Shown: one piece after another, positions 24,419-31,820 of the stretch
Layout: each line of letters starts with the position of its first letter
How positions within the stretch are numbered: position 1 is the first letter of the stretch
NCBI GenBank assembly: GCA_045650705.1
Contig: JAZRRK010000031.1
Location: forward strand, 1-46,243
DNA from: UMGS1781 sp045650705
Lineage (GTDB): Bacteria > Bacillota > Clostridia > TANB77 > CAG-508
Length of the DNA stretch: 46,243 nt
Reading direction: 5' to 3'
Made by a program: the position numbers and the translations under genes
Notes under the pieces: generated by a model
The model's database searches: none
The model's input: the letters and a program-made list of their open reading frames with translations, nothing else
Told to the model about the DNA's origin: nothing

Positions 24419-24424
24419 AGATAT

Positions 24425-24514
24425 GGTAAAAATTACCTTATACTTAGCTTAATAGAGAAATCCGGCTTTAAGTTCAGTTTAAGGCAAATTAAATTTATAA
24501 AAGGAGGAAGCAAA
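24425..24514 (+). promoter_or_regulatory. Structured 5' leader of rpsO (candidate S15 autoregulatory leader)
   Basis: About 90 nt between promoter and ATG. GGTAA/TTACC can form one hairpin and ACTTAGC/GCTTTAAGT another, with GAGAAATCCGG in the loop. S15 represses its own mRNA through leader structures in several phyla, so a similar role is likely. I matched no exact known motif. Confidence 0.45.
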
Positions 24515-24778
24515 ATGACTAAAGAAACTAAACAAGATATCATTAAAAATTTTGCAAGAGATGAAAAAGATACAGGATCATCAGAAGTGCAAATAGCTCT
24601 ATTAACACAAAGAATCAATGAATTAACAGAGCATTTAAAAGTTCATAAAAAAGATAATCATTCAAGACGTGGACTTTTACAAATGGTAGGTAAAAGAAGA
24701 AACCTGTTAAACTATTTAGCAAAAAATGATTTACCAAAATACAGAGAAATAGTTGAAAAATTAAATTTAAGAAAGTAA
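24515..24778 (+). CDS. rpsO: 30S ribosomal protein S15
   Basis: A primary 16S rRNA-binding protein of the small-subunit platform. TGSSEVQIALLTQRINELTEHLK and KKDNHSRRGLLQMVGKRRNLLNYL are the family core. The length of 87 residues is close to the usual 88-89. AAAGGAGG precedes the ATG. It lies upstream of pnp, as in most bacteria, but 340 bp with a large hairpin element separate them. Confidence 0.97.
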   Translation: MTKETKQDIIKNFARDEKDTGSSEVQIALLTQRINELTEHLKVHKKDNHSRRGLLQMVGKRRNLLNYLAKNDLPKYREIVEKLNLRK

Positions 24779-24782
24779 AATT

Positions 24783-24810
24783 AACAAAGGCGGAAACATT
24801 CCGCCTTGTT
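24783..24810 (+). terminator. Hairpin after rpsO, weak terminator or attenuator
   Basis: AAGGCGGAA-ACA-TTCCGCCTT extended by AACA/TTGTT with one bulge. The T run is short, so read-through into pnp is plausible. Confidence 0.55.
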
Positions 24811-24869
24811 ATGCTATTAAAGACAGTCTATTATGTAAAGTAGCTTGCAAAATGTATTTTATTAGTTAC

Positions 24870-25045
24870 TTTGATTTTCTTTATTATAATTATTTTAAAC
24901 TTGCGGTCTCCAGCCGCGGTGTATTAACTACAAATTTCAAATTTATTATTACGATAACTGGTATTGGAATAGCCATAGCCCGCCTGGGACTGAGCTACTC
25001 AAAGGTCGACCTCGTTTACAAATAATTATAATAAAGAAAATCAAA
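24870..25045 (+). repeat. 176-bp inverted-repeat element in the rpsO-pnp gap
   Basis: Terminal arms 24870-24895 and 25020-25045 are a perfect 26-bp inverted repeat (outer part TTTGATTTTCTTTATTA). Pairing continues imperfectly inward (TAAACTTGCGGTC with GACCTCGTTTA). The interior has a GCGGTCTCCAGCCGC hairpin and the GCTACTCA..GGTCGACCTCG core shared with 16097-16135. No target duplication is visible. It may be a MITE-like element or an RNase III-type hairpin in the pnp leader. Confidence 0.85.
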
Positions 25046-25119
25046 AAATAGAATATATTTTAGAGGTTACCTTCATAATAAGATTATCTTAAAAGTAAAA
25101 ATAAAAGGAGGAAAAAATT

Positions 25120-27228
25120 ATGTTTAAAACATACTCAATGGAGTTAGCAGGAAGAACACTTACAATAGAAACAGGTAAGCTTGCAGGACTTGCAAATGGA
25201 AACGTATTAGTTAGATACGGAGATACAGTAGTAATGGTAAATGTTGTAGCTTCTAAAGAACCAAGAGAAGGAATAGACTTTTTCCCATTATCTGTAGATT
25301 ATGAAGAAAAAATGTATGCAGCTGGTAAAATACCAGGTGGATTTACAAGAAGAGAAGGAAAAGCAGCTGATAAAGCAATATTAGTATCAAGAGCAATTGA
25401 TAGACCGATAAGACCACTTTTTCCAAAAGATTTTAGAAATGATGTTGTAGTTACAGCAACAGTATTATCTGTAGAAATCGATAATTCACCAGAAGTTTGT
25501 GCAATGATAGGAACATCTGCAGCACTTGCAATATCAGATATACCATTTGGTGGACCAACAGCAGCAGTTAAAGTTGGTTATGTTGATGGAGAATTTGTAA
25601 TAAATCCAACATTAGAGCAAAGAAACAAAACAGAATTAGATTTATTAGTTGCAGGAACAATGGATAAGATTGCAATGATAGAAGCTGGTGCAAAAGAATT
25701 ACCAGATGATAAAATGTTAGAAGCAATCAAAACAGGACATGTTGAAATTAAAAAAGTTTGTGAATTTATTTCTAAAATAAAAGAAGAAATCGGAAAAGAA
25801 AAATTCGCATACGAATCTTTTGAAGTTGATCATGACATATTTGAAGAAATAGAAACTAATTTCTATGATAGAATGTATAAAGATGTACAAGCTACAGAAA
25901 AAGAAGTAAGAGACGCTAATATGGACAAATTAGCTGAAGATGTTAAAGCATATTTTGTAGAAAAATATGGAGAAGAAAGAGCTGAAGAAATTAAAACAGA
26001 TATAGCAGATAGCTTATATAAATTAGAGAAAAAATCTGTAAGAGCAATGATATTAAATGAACATAAAAGACCAGATGGAAGACAAATAGATGAAATAAGA
26101 CCACTTTCATGTGAAGTAGGATTATTACCAAGAGTACATGGTAGTGCAGTATTCACAAGAGGTCAAACACAAGTAATGTCAATTGCTACATTAGGTATGA
26201 CAGCAGATGAACAATTACTAGATGGATTAGATGAAGAACAAACAAAGAGATATATTCATCAATATAATTTCCCAGGATATAGTGTTGGAGAAGCAAAACC
26301 AGTAAGAGGACCTGGAAGAAGAGAAATAGGACATGGAGCTTTAGCTGAAAGAGCATTAGTACCAGTAATACCAAGTGAAGATGAATTCCCATATACAATA
26401 AGAGTAGTATCAGAAGTATTAAGTTCAAATGGTTCTACATCACAAGCAAGTATATGTGGTAGTACATTAGCACTTATGGATGCAGGTGTTCCAATTAAAA
26501 ATCCAGTAGCAGGTATATCAACAGGATTAGTAACAGATAGCGAAAATCCAGACAATTATATAATGCTTACAGATATTCAAGGATTAGAAGATTTCTTTGG
26601 AGATATGGATTTTAAAGTTGGTGGAACAAAAAACGGTATAACAGCAATTCAAGTAGATATAAAAGTTGATGGATTATCATATAAAATAATAGAAGAAGCA
26701 TTTGCAAGAACAAAAAAAGCAAGACAATATATTTTAGATGAAATAATGCTAAAACAAATTGCTGCTCCAAGAGAAGAAGTTTCTAAATATGCACCAAAAA
26801 TATTAACAATGCAAATTAACCCAGAAAAAATTAAAGATGTTATAGGAACAGGTGGAAAAGTAATAAACAAAATAATTGAAGAAACAGGTGTAAAAATAGA
26901 CATTTCTGAAGAAGGCAAAGTAGTAGTATATTCAGTAGAAAAAGAAAATGCACAAAAAGCATTAGACAAAATTGAAATGATAGTAAGAGAAATAGAAGTT
27001 GGAGAATACTATGATGGTATAGTTACAAAATTAATGCCATTCGGAGCATTTGTAGATATCGGAGGAGGAAAAGAAGGATTACTTCATATTTCTAAGATAT
27101 CAAAAGAAAGAGTAGAAAAGATAGAAGATGTTTTATCAGTTGGAGACAGAGTAATAGTAAAAGTACTAGACATTGACAAACAAGGTAAAATAAGCTTAAA
27201 GAAAATAGGCGAACAATCTGAAGAATAG
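25120..27228 (+). CDS. pnp: Polyribonucleotide nucleotidyltransferase
   Basis: A 3'-5' phosphorolytic exoribonuclease of mRNA decay that works as a trimer. Two RNase PH domains (residues about 1-220 and 310-545) flank an all-helical linker. A KH domain (from about 565, IKDVIGTGGKVINKI) and an S1 domain (from about 627, GIVTKLMPFGAFVDI) follow. The phosphate-binding GSSTSQASICGS region is intact. The 702-residue length is normal. AAAAGGAGG precedes the ATG. The hairpin element in its leader may matter for autoregulation. Confidence 0.97.
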   Translation: MFKTYSMELAGRTLTIETGKLAGLANGNVLVRYGDTVVMVNVVASKEPREGIDFFPLSVDYEEKMYAAGKIPGGFTRREGKAADKAILVSRAIDRPIRPLFPKDFRNDVVVTATVLSVEIDNSPEVCAMIGTSAALAISDIPFGGPTAAVKVGYVDGEFVINPTLEQRNKTELDLLVAGTMDKIAMIEAGAKELPDDKMLEAIKTGHVEIKKVCEFISKIKEEIGKEKFAYESFEVDHDIFEEIETNFYDRMYKDVQATEKEVRDANMDKLAEDVKAYFVEKYGEERAEEIKTDIADSLYKLEKKSVRAMILNEHKRPDGRQIDEIRPLSCEVGLLPRVHGSAVFTRGQTQVMSIATLGMTADEQLLDGLDEEQTKRYIHQYNFPGYSVGEAKPVRGPGRREIGHGALAERALVPVIPSEDEFPYTIRVVSEVLSSNGSTSQASICGSTLALMDAGVPIKNPVAGISTGLVTDSENPDNYIMLTDIQGLEDFFGDMDFKVGGTKNGITAIQVDIKVDGLSYKIIEEAFARTKKARQYILDEIMLKQIAAPREEVSKYAPKILTMQINPEKIKDVIGTGGKVINKIIEETGVKIDISEEGKVVVYSVEKENAQKALDKIEMIVREIEVGEYYDGIVTKLMPFGAFVDIGGGKEGLLHISKISKERVEKIEDVLSVGDRVIVKVLDIDKQGKISLKKIGEQSEE

Positions 27229-27261
27229 GTTATAATATAAAAATATTATATATAAAATAAT

Positions 27262-27288
27262 GTAGGGGCGACCATTGGTCGTCCGTAT
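27262..27288 (+). repeat. GTAGGGGCGA short hairpin repeat, copy 2
   Basis: GGGCGACC-ATT-GGTCGTCC hairpin between pnp and hpf. Confidence 0.75.
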
Positions 27289-27324
27289 ATAGAAAAACGA
27301 CTAAAATTTAGGGAGGAAATAATT

Positions 27325-27852
27325 ATGAACATTACAATAGTAGGAAAAGATATACCAGCTACAGAGGCAATCAAGGATTATGCTGAAAAAAAGGTAGAAA
27401 GATTAGAAAAATATTTTGGAGAGGATTTTGATGTAACTGTAACATTAAGAACAGAAAGAAATGAACAAATTGCTGAAATGACGGTAAAAGCAGGTTCAGA
27501 TACATATAGAGCAGTAACAGCCCACAATGATTTATATGCTTCAATAGATAAAGACATTGATATAGTAGATGGTCAAGTTAGAAAAATGAAAACAAAGAAA
27601 GATAGAGCAAATAAAGAAGATTCTATCAAAAACTTACCTGTTGATACACAAGTAGCAGAAGTAGAAGGAGAAATTATAAAAACAGTTTATTATGATTTAA
27701 AACCAATAACTCCAGAAGATGCAATATTAAAATTACAAGAAAAACCAGCTGACAGATTTATTACATTTATAAATTCAGAAACAAATAAGGTTAATGTATT
27801 ATTTAAAATGAAAGATAACAAGAACTATGGTATAGTTGAACCTGATGTTTAA
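27325..27852 (+). CDS. hpf: Ribosome hibernation promoting factor, long form
   Basis: Binds the decoding region and dimerises 70S ribosomes into inactive 100S particles when growth slows. The N-terminal ribosome-binding domain (MNITIVGKDIPATEAIKDY to about residue 100) is followed by a charged linker and the C-terminal dimerisation domain (about 120-175, VYYDLKPITPEDAILKLQ). The 175-residue length marks the long form typical of Firmicutes. GGGAGG precedes the start. Its stop codon overlaps the 5' arm of a long hairpin. Confidence 0.95.
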   Translation: MNITIVGKDIPATEAIKDYAEKKVERLEKYFGEDFDVTVTLRTERNEQIAEMTVKAGSDTYRAVTAHNDLYASIDKDIDIVDGQVRKMKTKKDRANKEDSIKNLPVDTQVAEVEGEIIKTVYYDLKPITPEDAILKLQEKPADRFITFINSETNKVNVLFKMKDNKNYGIVEPDV

Positions 27853-27980
27853 GTTTGAAAGATAATTGCATTTGGCGTTGTTAAAATCAAGTTGAAAATC
27901 CTCGACGTATCTATATACGCCTCCGGTTTTAAACTTGATTTTGCCTAGCCAAATATCAATTCTTTTTCAAACTTTTTTAA
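27851..27980 (+). repeat. Long imperfect hairpin element after hpf
   Basis: Outer arms AAGTTTGA (27851-27858) and TCAAACTT (27967-27974) extend to TTTGGC/GCCAAA. An inner perfect 11-bp pair AAAATCAAGTT (27883-27893) / AACTTGATTTT (27932-27942) encloses CGTAT-CTAT-ATACG and CGCCTCCGG. The T run after the outer arm could let it end hpf transcripts. Confidence 0.75.
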
Positions 27981-28012
27981 TATACAAATTCGTTTTTTGT
28001 TTATGCAGAAAT

Positions 28013-28038
28013 GTAGGGGCGACCATCGGTCGTCCGCA
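28013..28038 (+). repeat. GTAGGGGCGA short hairpin repeat, copy 3
   Basis: GGGCGACC-ATC-GGTCGTCC hairpin just upstream of rpiA, with ATGC/GCAT flanks that extend the stem. Confidence 0.75.
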
Positions 28039-28066
28039 TAAAAATAATATATAAGGAGTAAGAGTT

Positions 28067-28762
28067 ATGTTGTGGAATGAGAATGTTGTTCAAAAGCTAG
28101 AATGGAATGGAGAAATTAGTAATTTAGAAGAAAAACAGGCAATTGCTGAAAAAATAGCAAAAATTACAAAAGATGGAGATGTTATCGGTGTAGGTTCAGG
28201 TTCTACATCATTCTTGGCAATTCAAGCTATTGCAAAAAGAATGAAAGAAGAAAATTTAAATATTAAAGCAATTCCTACATCTAGAGAGCTAGGAATGGTG
28301 TGTAATTATTTAGGAATACCTGTTGAAACCTTAGTAACTGCAAAACCAGATTGGTGCTTTGATGGAGCAGATGAAGTAACTCCAGAAAAATGGCTAGTAA
28401 AGGGTAGGGGAGCTGCAATGTTTAGAGAAAAGCTTCTAATAGCAAATTCTAAAAAAAGCTATATTTTAGTAGATAAAAGCAAATTTGTAAATAAAGTATG
28501 CGACAAATTTCCAATACCTATTGAAGTATTCCCAGATGCATTGTATGCAGTAAAAGAGAAATTATTTGAATTAGGTGCAACAAGTGCAGAATTACGTTTA
28601 GCAAAGAAAAAAGACGGACCAGTTATAACAGAAAACGGAAATCTTATTGTAGACGCAAAATTTGAAAACGTAAACGAAACGTTTGAAACAAAATTAAAAA
28701 ATATAGTTGGTGTAATTGAGACAGGATTATTTATAGGATATGATGTTGAAATAATAAGTTAA
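28067..28762 (+). CDS. rpiA: Ribose-5-phosphate isomerase A
   Basis: Interconverts ribose 5-phosphate and ribulose 5-phosphate in the pentose phosphate pathway. The motifs VIGVGSGSTS, DGADEV (substrate-binding Asp residues), KGRGAAMFREKL (catalytic Glu and conserved Lys) and GNLIVDAKF are present. The 231-residue length is normal. TAAGGAG precedes the ATG. A terminator shared with the opposing gene follows. Confidence 0.95.
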   Translation: MLWNENVVQKLEWNGEISNLEEKQAIAEKIAKITKDGDVIGVGSGSTSFLAIQAIAKRMKEENLNIKAIPTSRELGMVCNYLGIPVETLVTAKPDWCFDGADEVTPEKWLVKGRGAAMFREKLLIANSKKSYILVDKSKFVNKVCDKFPIPIEVFPDALYAVKEKLFELGATSAELRLAKKKDGPVITENGNLIVDAKFENVNETFETKLKNIVGVIETGLFIGYDVEIIS

Positions 28763-28768
28763 TAATAT

Positions 28769-28801
28769 AAAATAGAGGCTATTGATGAGCCTCTATTTTT
28801 G
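28769..28801. terminator. Bidirectional terminator between rpiA and the zinc-ribbon gene
   Basis: Perfect 12-bp arms 28769-28780 and 28788-28799 (AAAATAGAGGCT/AGCCTCTATTTT) with T runs on both strands, serving convergent genes. Confidence 0.9.
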
Positions 28802-28813
28802 GATTTTTTAATC

Positions 28814-29017
28814 TTAGATTAGTTTTATGACTGCAATTTCAACACGAGAAATATAAATCTTTCGTCCGCAATTAGGACACTTACACCAGTACATGGGATT
28901 TAAACCACCATCCAATTTCCAGAATGCTGTCTTTAAATCTCCATAACTAATTTCTAGATCCTGATTGCAAAAATCGCAGTCATACCGAAAAGTTTTTTTC
29001 TCTCCGATAATTTCCAT
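28814..29017 (-). CDS. Small zinc-ribbon protein of unknown function
   Basis: A 67-residue protein with two Cys pairs, CDFC (14-17) and CKCPNC (45-50), about 30 residues apart, so one zinc ribbon is likely. No other domain is recognised. The start is supported by AGGAGG 7 bp upstream on the minus strand. A perfect inverted repeat (29041-29058) sits in its promoter region. It is the last minus-strand gene after asnS and the pseudouridine synthase. DNA or RNA binding would be a guess. Confidence 0.7.
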   Translation of the reverse strand: MEIIGEKKTFRYDCDFCNQDLEISYGDLKTAFWKLDGGLNPMYWCKCPNCGRKIYISRVEIAVIKLI

Positions 29018-29040
29018 GAAAAATCCTCCTATAATTAATA

Positions 29041-29058
29041 ATTATGTATGTACATAAT
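29041..29058. promoter_or_regulatory. Perfect inverted repeat ahead of the zinc-ribbon gene
   Basis: ATTATGTA-TG-TACATAAT, 8-bp arms. It lies between the pseudouridine synthase stop and the zinc-ribbon start, a suitable place for an operator. Confidence 0.4.
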
Positions 29059-29070
29059 GTATATATTTTA

Positions 29071-29952
29071 CTATAAATCAACATAAAAATCAATATCTTC
29101 TGGTATTGTTGCAGTAAATTCAAGCTGTTCTCTTGTTATCGGATGTATAAAAGAAATCTTATAAGCATGCAGTGCTTGCCTTGAAATTAGAGGAGAGGAG
29201 GTACCATATAAAGTATCTCCTAATAATGGATGGCCTATATGAACCATATGAACTCGTATTTGGTGGGTTCGTCCAGTTTCTAATGTACATTTCACAACAG
29301 AATAATTGTTTTTAGTTTTTAAAACTTCATAATGTGTTATTGCAATATCTCCCGCTTCTGAAACACATCTTTCTATTATACTATCATCTTTTCTAGCAAT
29401 TGGAGCATTTATAGTTCCTTTATTTTTTTCAAAAATTCCATCACAAATAGCAATATATTCTTTTACAAATTCCTTGGTTTGCATTTGTTTTATTAAACAT
29501 TCTTGAACATATTCATTTTTTGCAAATACAACTAATCCAGATGTATCTTTATCTAATCTGTTTACAGGTCTAATTTTTTTCTGCAAACCTATTTCATCAA
29601 AATAATATTTAACACCATTTGATAAGCTATCTTTAAAATGATCCATCGAAGGATGAATTGGAATTCCTGCAAGTTTATTAATAATAAGTAATGCTGGGTC
29701 TTCATAAACGATGTTTAAAGGCATTTTAGTAGCAACGATATTAGAATTATCTTCTATAAAATCAATATATACAGAGATAATATCTCCGGAATTTAAAGGC
29801 ATATCAACATAAGCCTTTGTATTATTTACAAAAAGCTTTTGTTCATGTTTTAATTTTACTAATAATCTATCTGAAATTTGAAAATAATTTTTTAATAGAT
29901 CTTTTAAATTAATATATGTATCATTTTCTTTAATTTTATATTCTAATATCAT
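29071..29952 (-). CDS. RluA/RluD-family pseudouridine synthase
   Basis: Isomerises uridines in rRNA. An N-terminal S4-like segment (residues about 12-62) precedes the catalytic domain. The catalytic Asp134 is in NRLDKDTSGL, and LETGRTHQIRVHM and GHPLLGDTLYG are the other family motifs. A frame extension of 14 residues (to 29994) crosses a hairpin; the ATG at 29952 after AGAGGT is preferred, giving 293 residues. It follows asnS by about 50 bp on the same strand. The exact rRNA target cannot be read from sequence. Confidence 0.88.
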   Translation of the reverse strand: MILEYKIKENDTYINLKDLLKNYFQISDRLLVKLKHEQKLFVNNTKAYVDMPLNSGDIISVYIDFIEDNSNIVATKMPLNIVYEDPALLIINKLAGIPIHPSMDHFKDSLSNGVKYYFDEIGLQKKIRPVNRLDKDTSGLVVFAKNEYVQECLIKQMQTKEFVKEYIAICDGIFEKNKGTINAPIARKDDSIIERCVSEAGDIAITHYEVLKTKNNYSVVKCTLETGRTHQIRVHMVHIGHPLLGDTLYGTSSPLISRQALHAYKISFIHPITREQLEFTATIPEDIDFYVDL

Positions 29953-29971
29953 AATTACCTCTATAAGAATA

Positions 29972-29992
29972 GGCGAGGAGATATGCCTCGCC
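29972..29992. other. G+C-rich hairpin between asnS and the pseudouridine synthase
   Basis: GGCGAGG (29972-29978) and CCTCGCC (29986-29992). No good T run follows on either strand, so it may be a weak terminator or a processing site. Confidence 0.5.
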
Positions 29993-30000
29993 ATAATATA

Positions 30001-31386
30001 TTAAAAATCACAATTTTTTGGTGTTCTAGCAAATGGTATTACGTCACGAATGTTTTGCATTCCTGTTAAGTACATCATCATTCTTTCAAATCCTAAACCA
30101 AATCCAGCGTGTCTTACGCTACCATATTTTCTTAAATCTAAATACCACCAGTAATCTTCTTCTTTCATACCGTTTTCTTTAATTTTATTTTGTAGTATTT
30201 CTAAACTGTCTTCTCTTTGGCTACCACCAATTATTTCTCCAATTCCAGGTGCTAGAAGGTCAGCTGCTGCAACAGTTTTTCCATCTGGGTTAAGCTTCAT
30301 ATAGAATGCTTTTATTTCTGCTGGATAATCTGTAACGAATACAGGTTTTTTAAATATTACTTCACTTAGATATCTTTCATGTTCTGTTTGTAAGTCTGAA
30401 CCCCAGTGAACAGGGAATTCAAAGTTATCATTGTTTTTTTCTAATTCTTTAATTGCATCTGTATAAGTAATTCTAGCAAAATCTGAATTTACAACATTGT
30501 GCAATTTATCTAATAATCCTTTATCTATAAAGTTATTGAAAAATTGCATTTCTTCTGGGCAATGTTCTAAAACATAATTTATAATATACTTAATCATATC
30601 TTCAGCTAAATCCATATCATCATTTAAATCTGCAAAACAAATTTCAGGTTCAATCATCCAAAATTCTGAAGCGTGTTTTACAGTGTTTGAATTTTCAGAA
30701 CGGAATGTAGGTCCAAAAGTATAAACATTTCTAAAAGCAAAGGCATATGTTTCTACATTTAATTGTCCGCTTACAGTAAGGTGAGCAGGTTTACCAAAGA
30801 AATCTTTAGAATAATCAATCTCTCCGTTTTCTAATCTAGGTAAATCATTAACATTTAAAGTAGAAACATTAAACATTTCTCCAGCACCTTCACAATCACT
30901 AGAAGTGATTATTGGAGTATGAACATATACGAAATCTCTTTCTTGAAAGAATTTATGAATAGCATATGATAAAACTGAGCGAACTCTAAAAACTGCATTA
31001 AAAGTATTTGTTCTAGGTCTTAAATGTGATATAGTTCTTAAATATTCAAAAGAATGTCTTTTCTTTTGAAGTGGATAATCTAAATCAGCCAAAAATTCTA
31101 TCTCAATATTTGTGGCTTTAATTTCAAAAGGTTGTTTAGCGCCTTCAGTTTTTATAAATTTACCTGTAACTTTAATAGAAGAACTAAGAGGTAATTTACA
31201 TATGTCTGCAAAATTGCTCAAAGTATCATCAAAGACAACTTGTACATTCTTAAAAAAGCTTCCATCATTTATTTCTAAGAAACCAAAAGTCTTAGAATCT
31301 CTTACAGTTTTAACCCAACCTTCAATACAAACCTCCTTATCTATAAAATCAGCCGTCTTAGTAAATAAAGTTTTGATTTTTTCCAT
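30001..31386 (-). CDS. asnS: Asparaginyl-tRNA synthetase
   Basis: Class IIb enzyme that charges tRNA-Asn. An N-terminal OB-fold anticodon domain (VCIEGWVKTVRDSKTFGFLEINDGS) precedes the class II core with FRSENSNT (motif 2), and GFGLGFERMMMYLTG near the C-terminus is motif 3. 461 residues is standard. A 33-residue upstream extension reads through the T-box terminator, so ATG 31386, after GGGGGAA, is the start. Expression is controlled by the T-box leader upstream. Confidence 0.96.
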   Translation of the reverse strand: MEKIKTLFTKTADFIDKEVCIEGWVKTVRDSKTFGFLEINDGSFFKNVQVVFDDTLSNFADICKLPLSSSIKVTGKFIKTEGAKQPFEIKATNIEIEFLADLDYPLQKKRHSFEYLRTISHLRPRTNTFNAVFRVRSVLSYAIHKFFQERDFVYVHTPIITSSDCEGAGEMFNVSTLNVNDLPRLENGEIDYSKDFFGKPAHLTVSGQLNVETYAFAFRNVYTFGPTFRSENSNTVKHASEFWMIEPEICFADLNDDMDLAEDMIKYIINYVLEHCPEEMQFFNNFIDKGLLDKLHNVVNSDFARITYTDAIKELEKNNDNFEFPVHWGSDLQTEHERYLSEVIFKKPVFVTDYPAEIKAFYMKLNPDGKTVAAADLLAPGIGEIIGGSQREDSLEILQNKIKENGMKEEDYWWYLDLRKYGSVRHAGFGLGFERMMMYLTGMQNIRDVIPFARTPKNCDF

Positions 31387-31640
31387 AAAAATTCCCCCTA
31401 TTTTTAAATAATATAGTTGCTTTAAGAACAAAAAAAGTCCTCTGCAACAAATGCAGGGACGAATATAATCCGCGGTACCACCCATGCTTAAGCACTAGAA
31501 GTGCTTCTCTTTAAAAAATGCTTCCAATGTGTTTCACTTTGTAATGTTTGCTAAAAGGGCTTACAGCCTACGACCCTTACTCTCTATTAGTAACCTTTTA
31601 CAGCTTTGCATTGTACTAGCGCATTTATAATATATTTACC
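31387..31640 (-). promoter_or_regulatory. T-box riboswitch (asparagine) upstream of asnS
   Basis: On the minus strand the antiterminator T-box GGGTGGTACCGCGG is at 31470-31483. A terminator hairpin (31437-31460) with a T7 run (31430-31436) follows. The stem I region includes GAAACACATTG; AAC at 31531-31533 followed by A and CATTG fits the specifier position and reads asparagine. Uncharged tRNA-Asn would stabilise the antiterminator and turn on asnS. Confidence 0.93.
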
Positions 31641-31642
31641 AT

Positions 31643-31670
31643 TTTATAATATTATTACCAGATTTGTCAA
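31643..31670 (-). promoter_or_regulatory. Promoter of the T-box-asnS transcript
   Basis: On the minus strand TTGACA (31665-31670), 16 bp, TATAAA (31643-31648). Confidence 0.75.
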
Positions 31671-31727
31671 GTATTATATAGGATTTAAATAAAAAAATGT
31701 ACATATTAGGAGGCATTTATGATGAAC

Positions 31728-31757
31728 TTTACAAATGCTATTGTGAGATGATATAAT
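31728..31757 (+). promoter_or_regulatory. Promoter of fbp
   Basis: TTTACA (31728-31733), 18 bp, TATAAT (31752-31757), divergent from the asnS promoter. The 31671-31727 stretch between them shows no other signal apart from a 10-codon ORF with AGGAGG. Confidence 0.6.
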
Positions 31758-31820
31758 TTATTGGTAAAGTAATTAATAGTGTATAAGAAGAATATATTTA
31801 ATATAGGAAGGAAAAGGATT

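Noticed and set aside
31387..31485. N-terminal extension of AsnS
   Set aside because: It reads through the T-box terminator hairpin and T run, which must precede the start codon.
31719..31751. A 10-codon ORF (MMNFTNAIVR) with AGGAGG upstream, between asnS and fbp
   Set aside because: It overlaps the fbp -35 region and is too short to support; no homologue or regulatory logic is visible.
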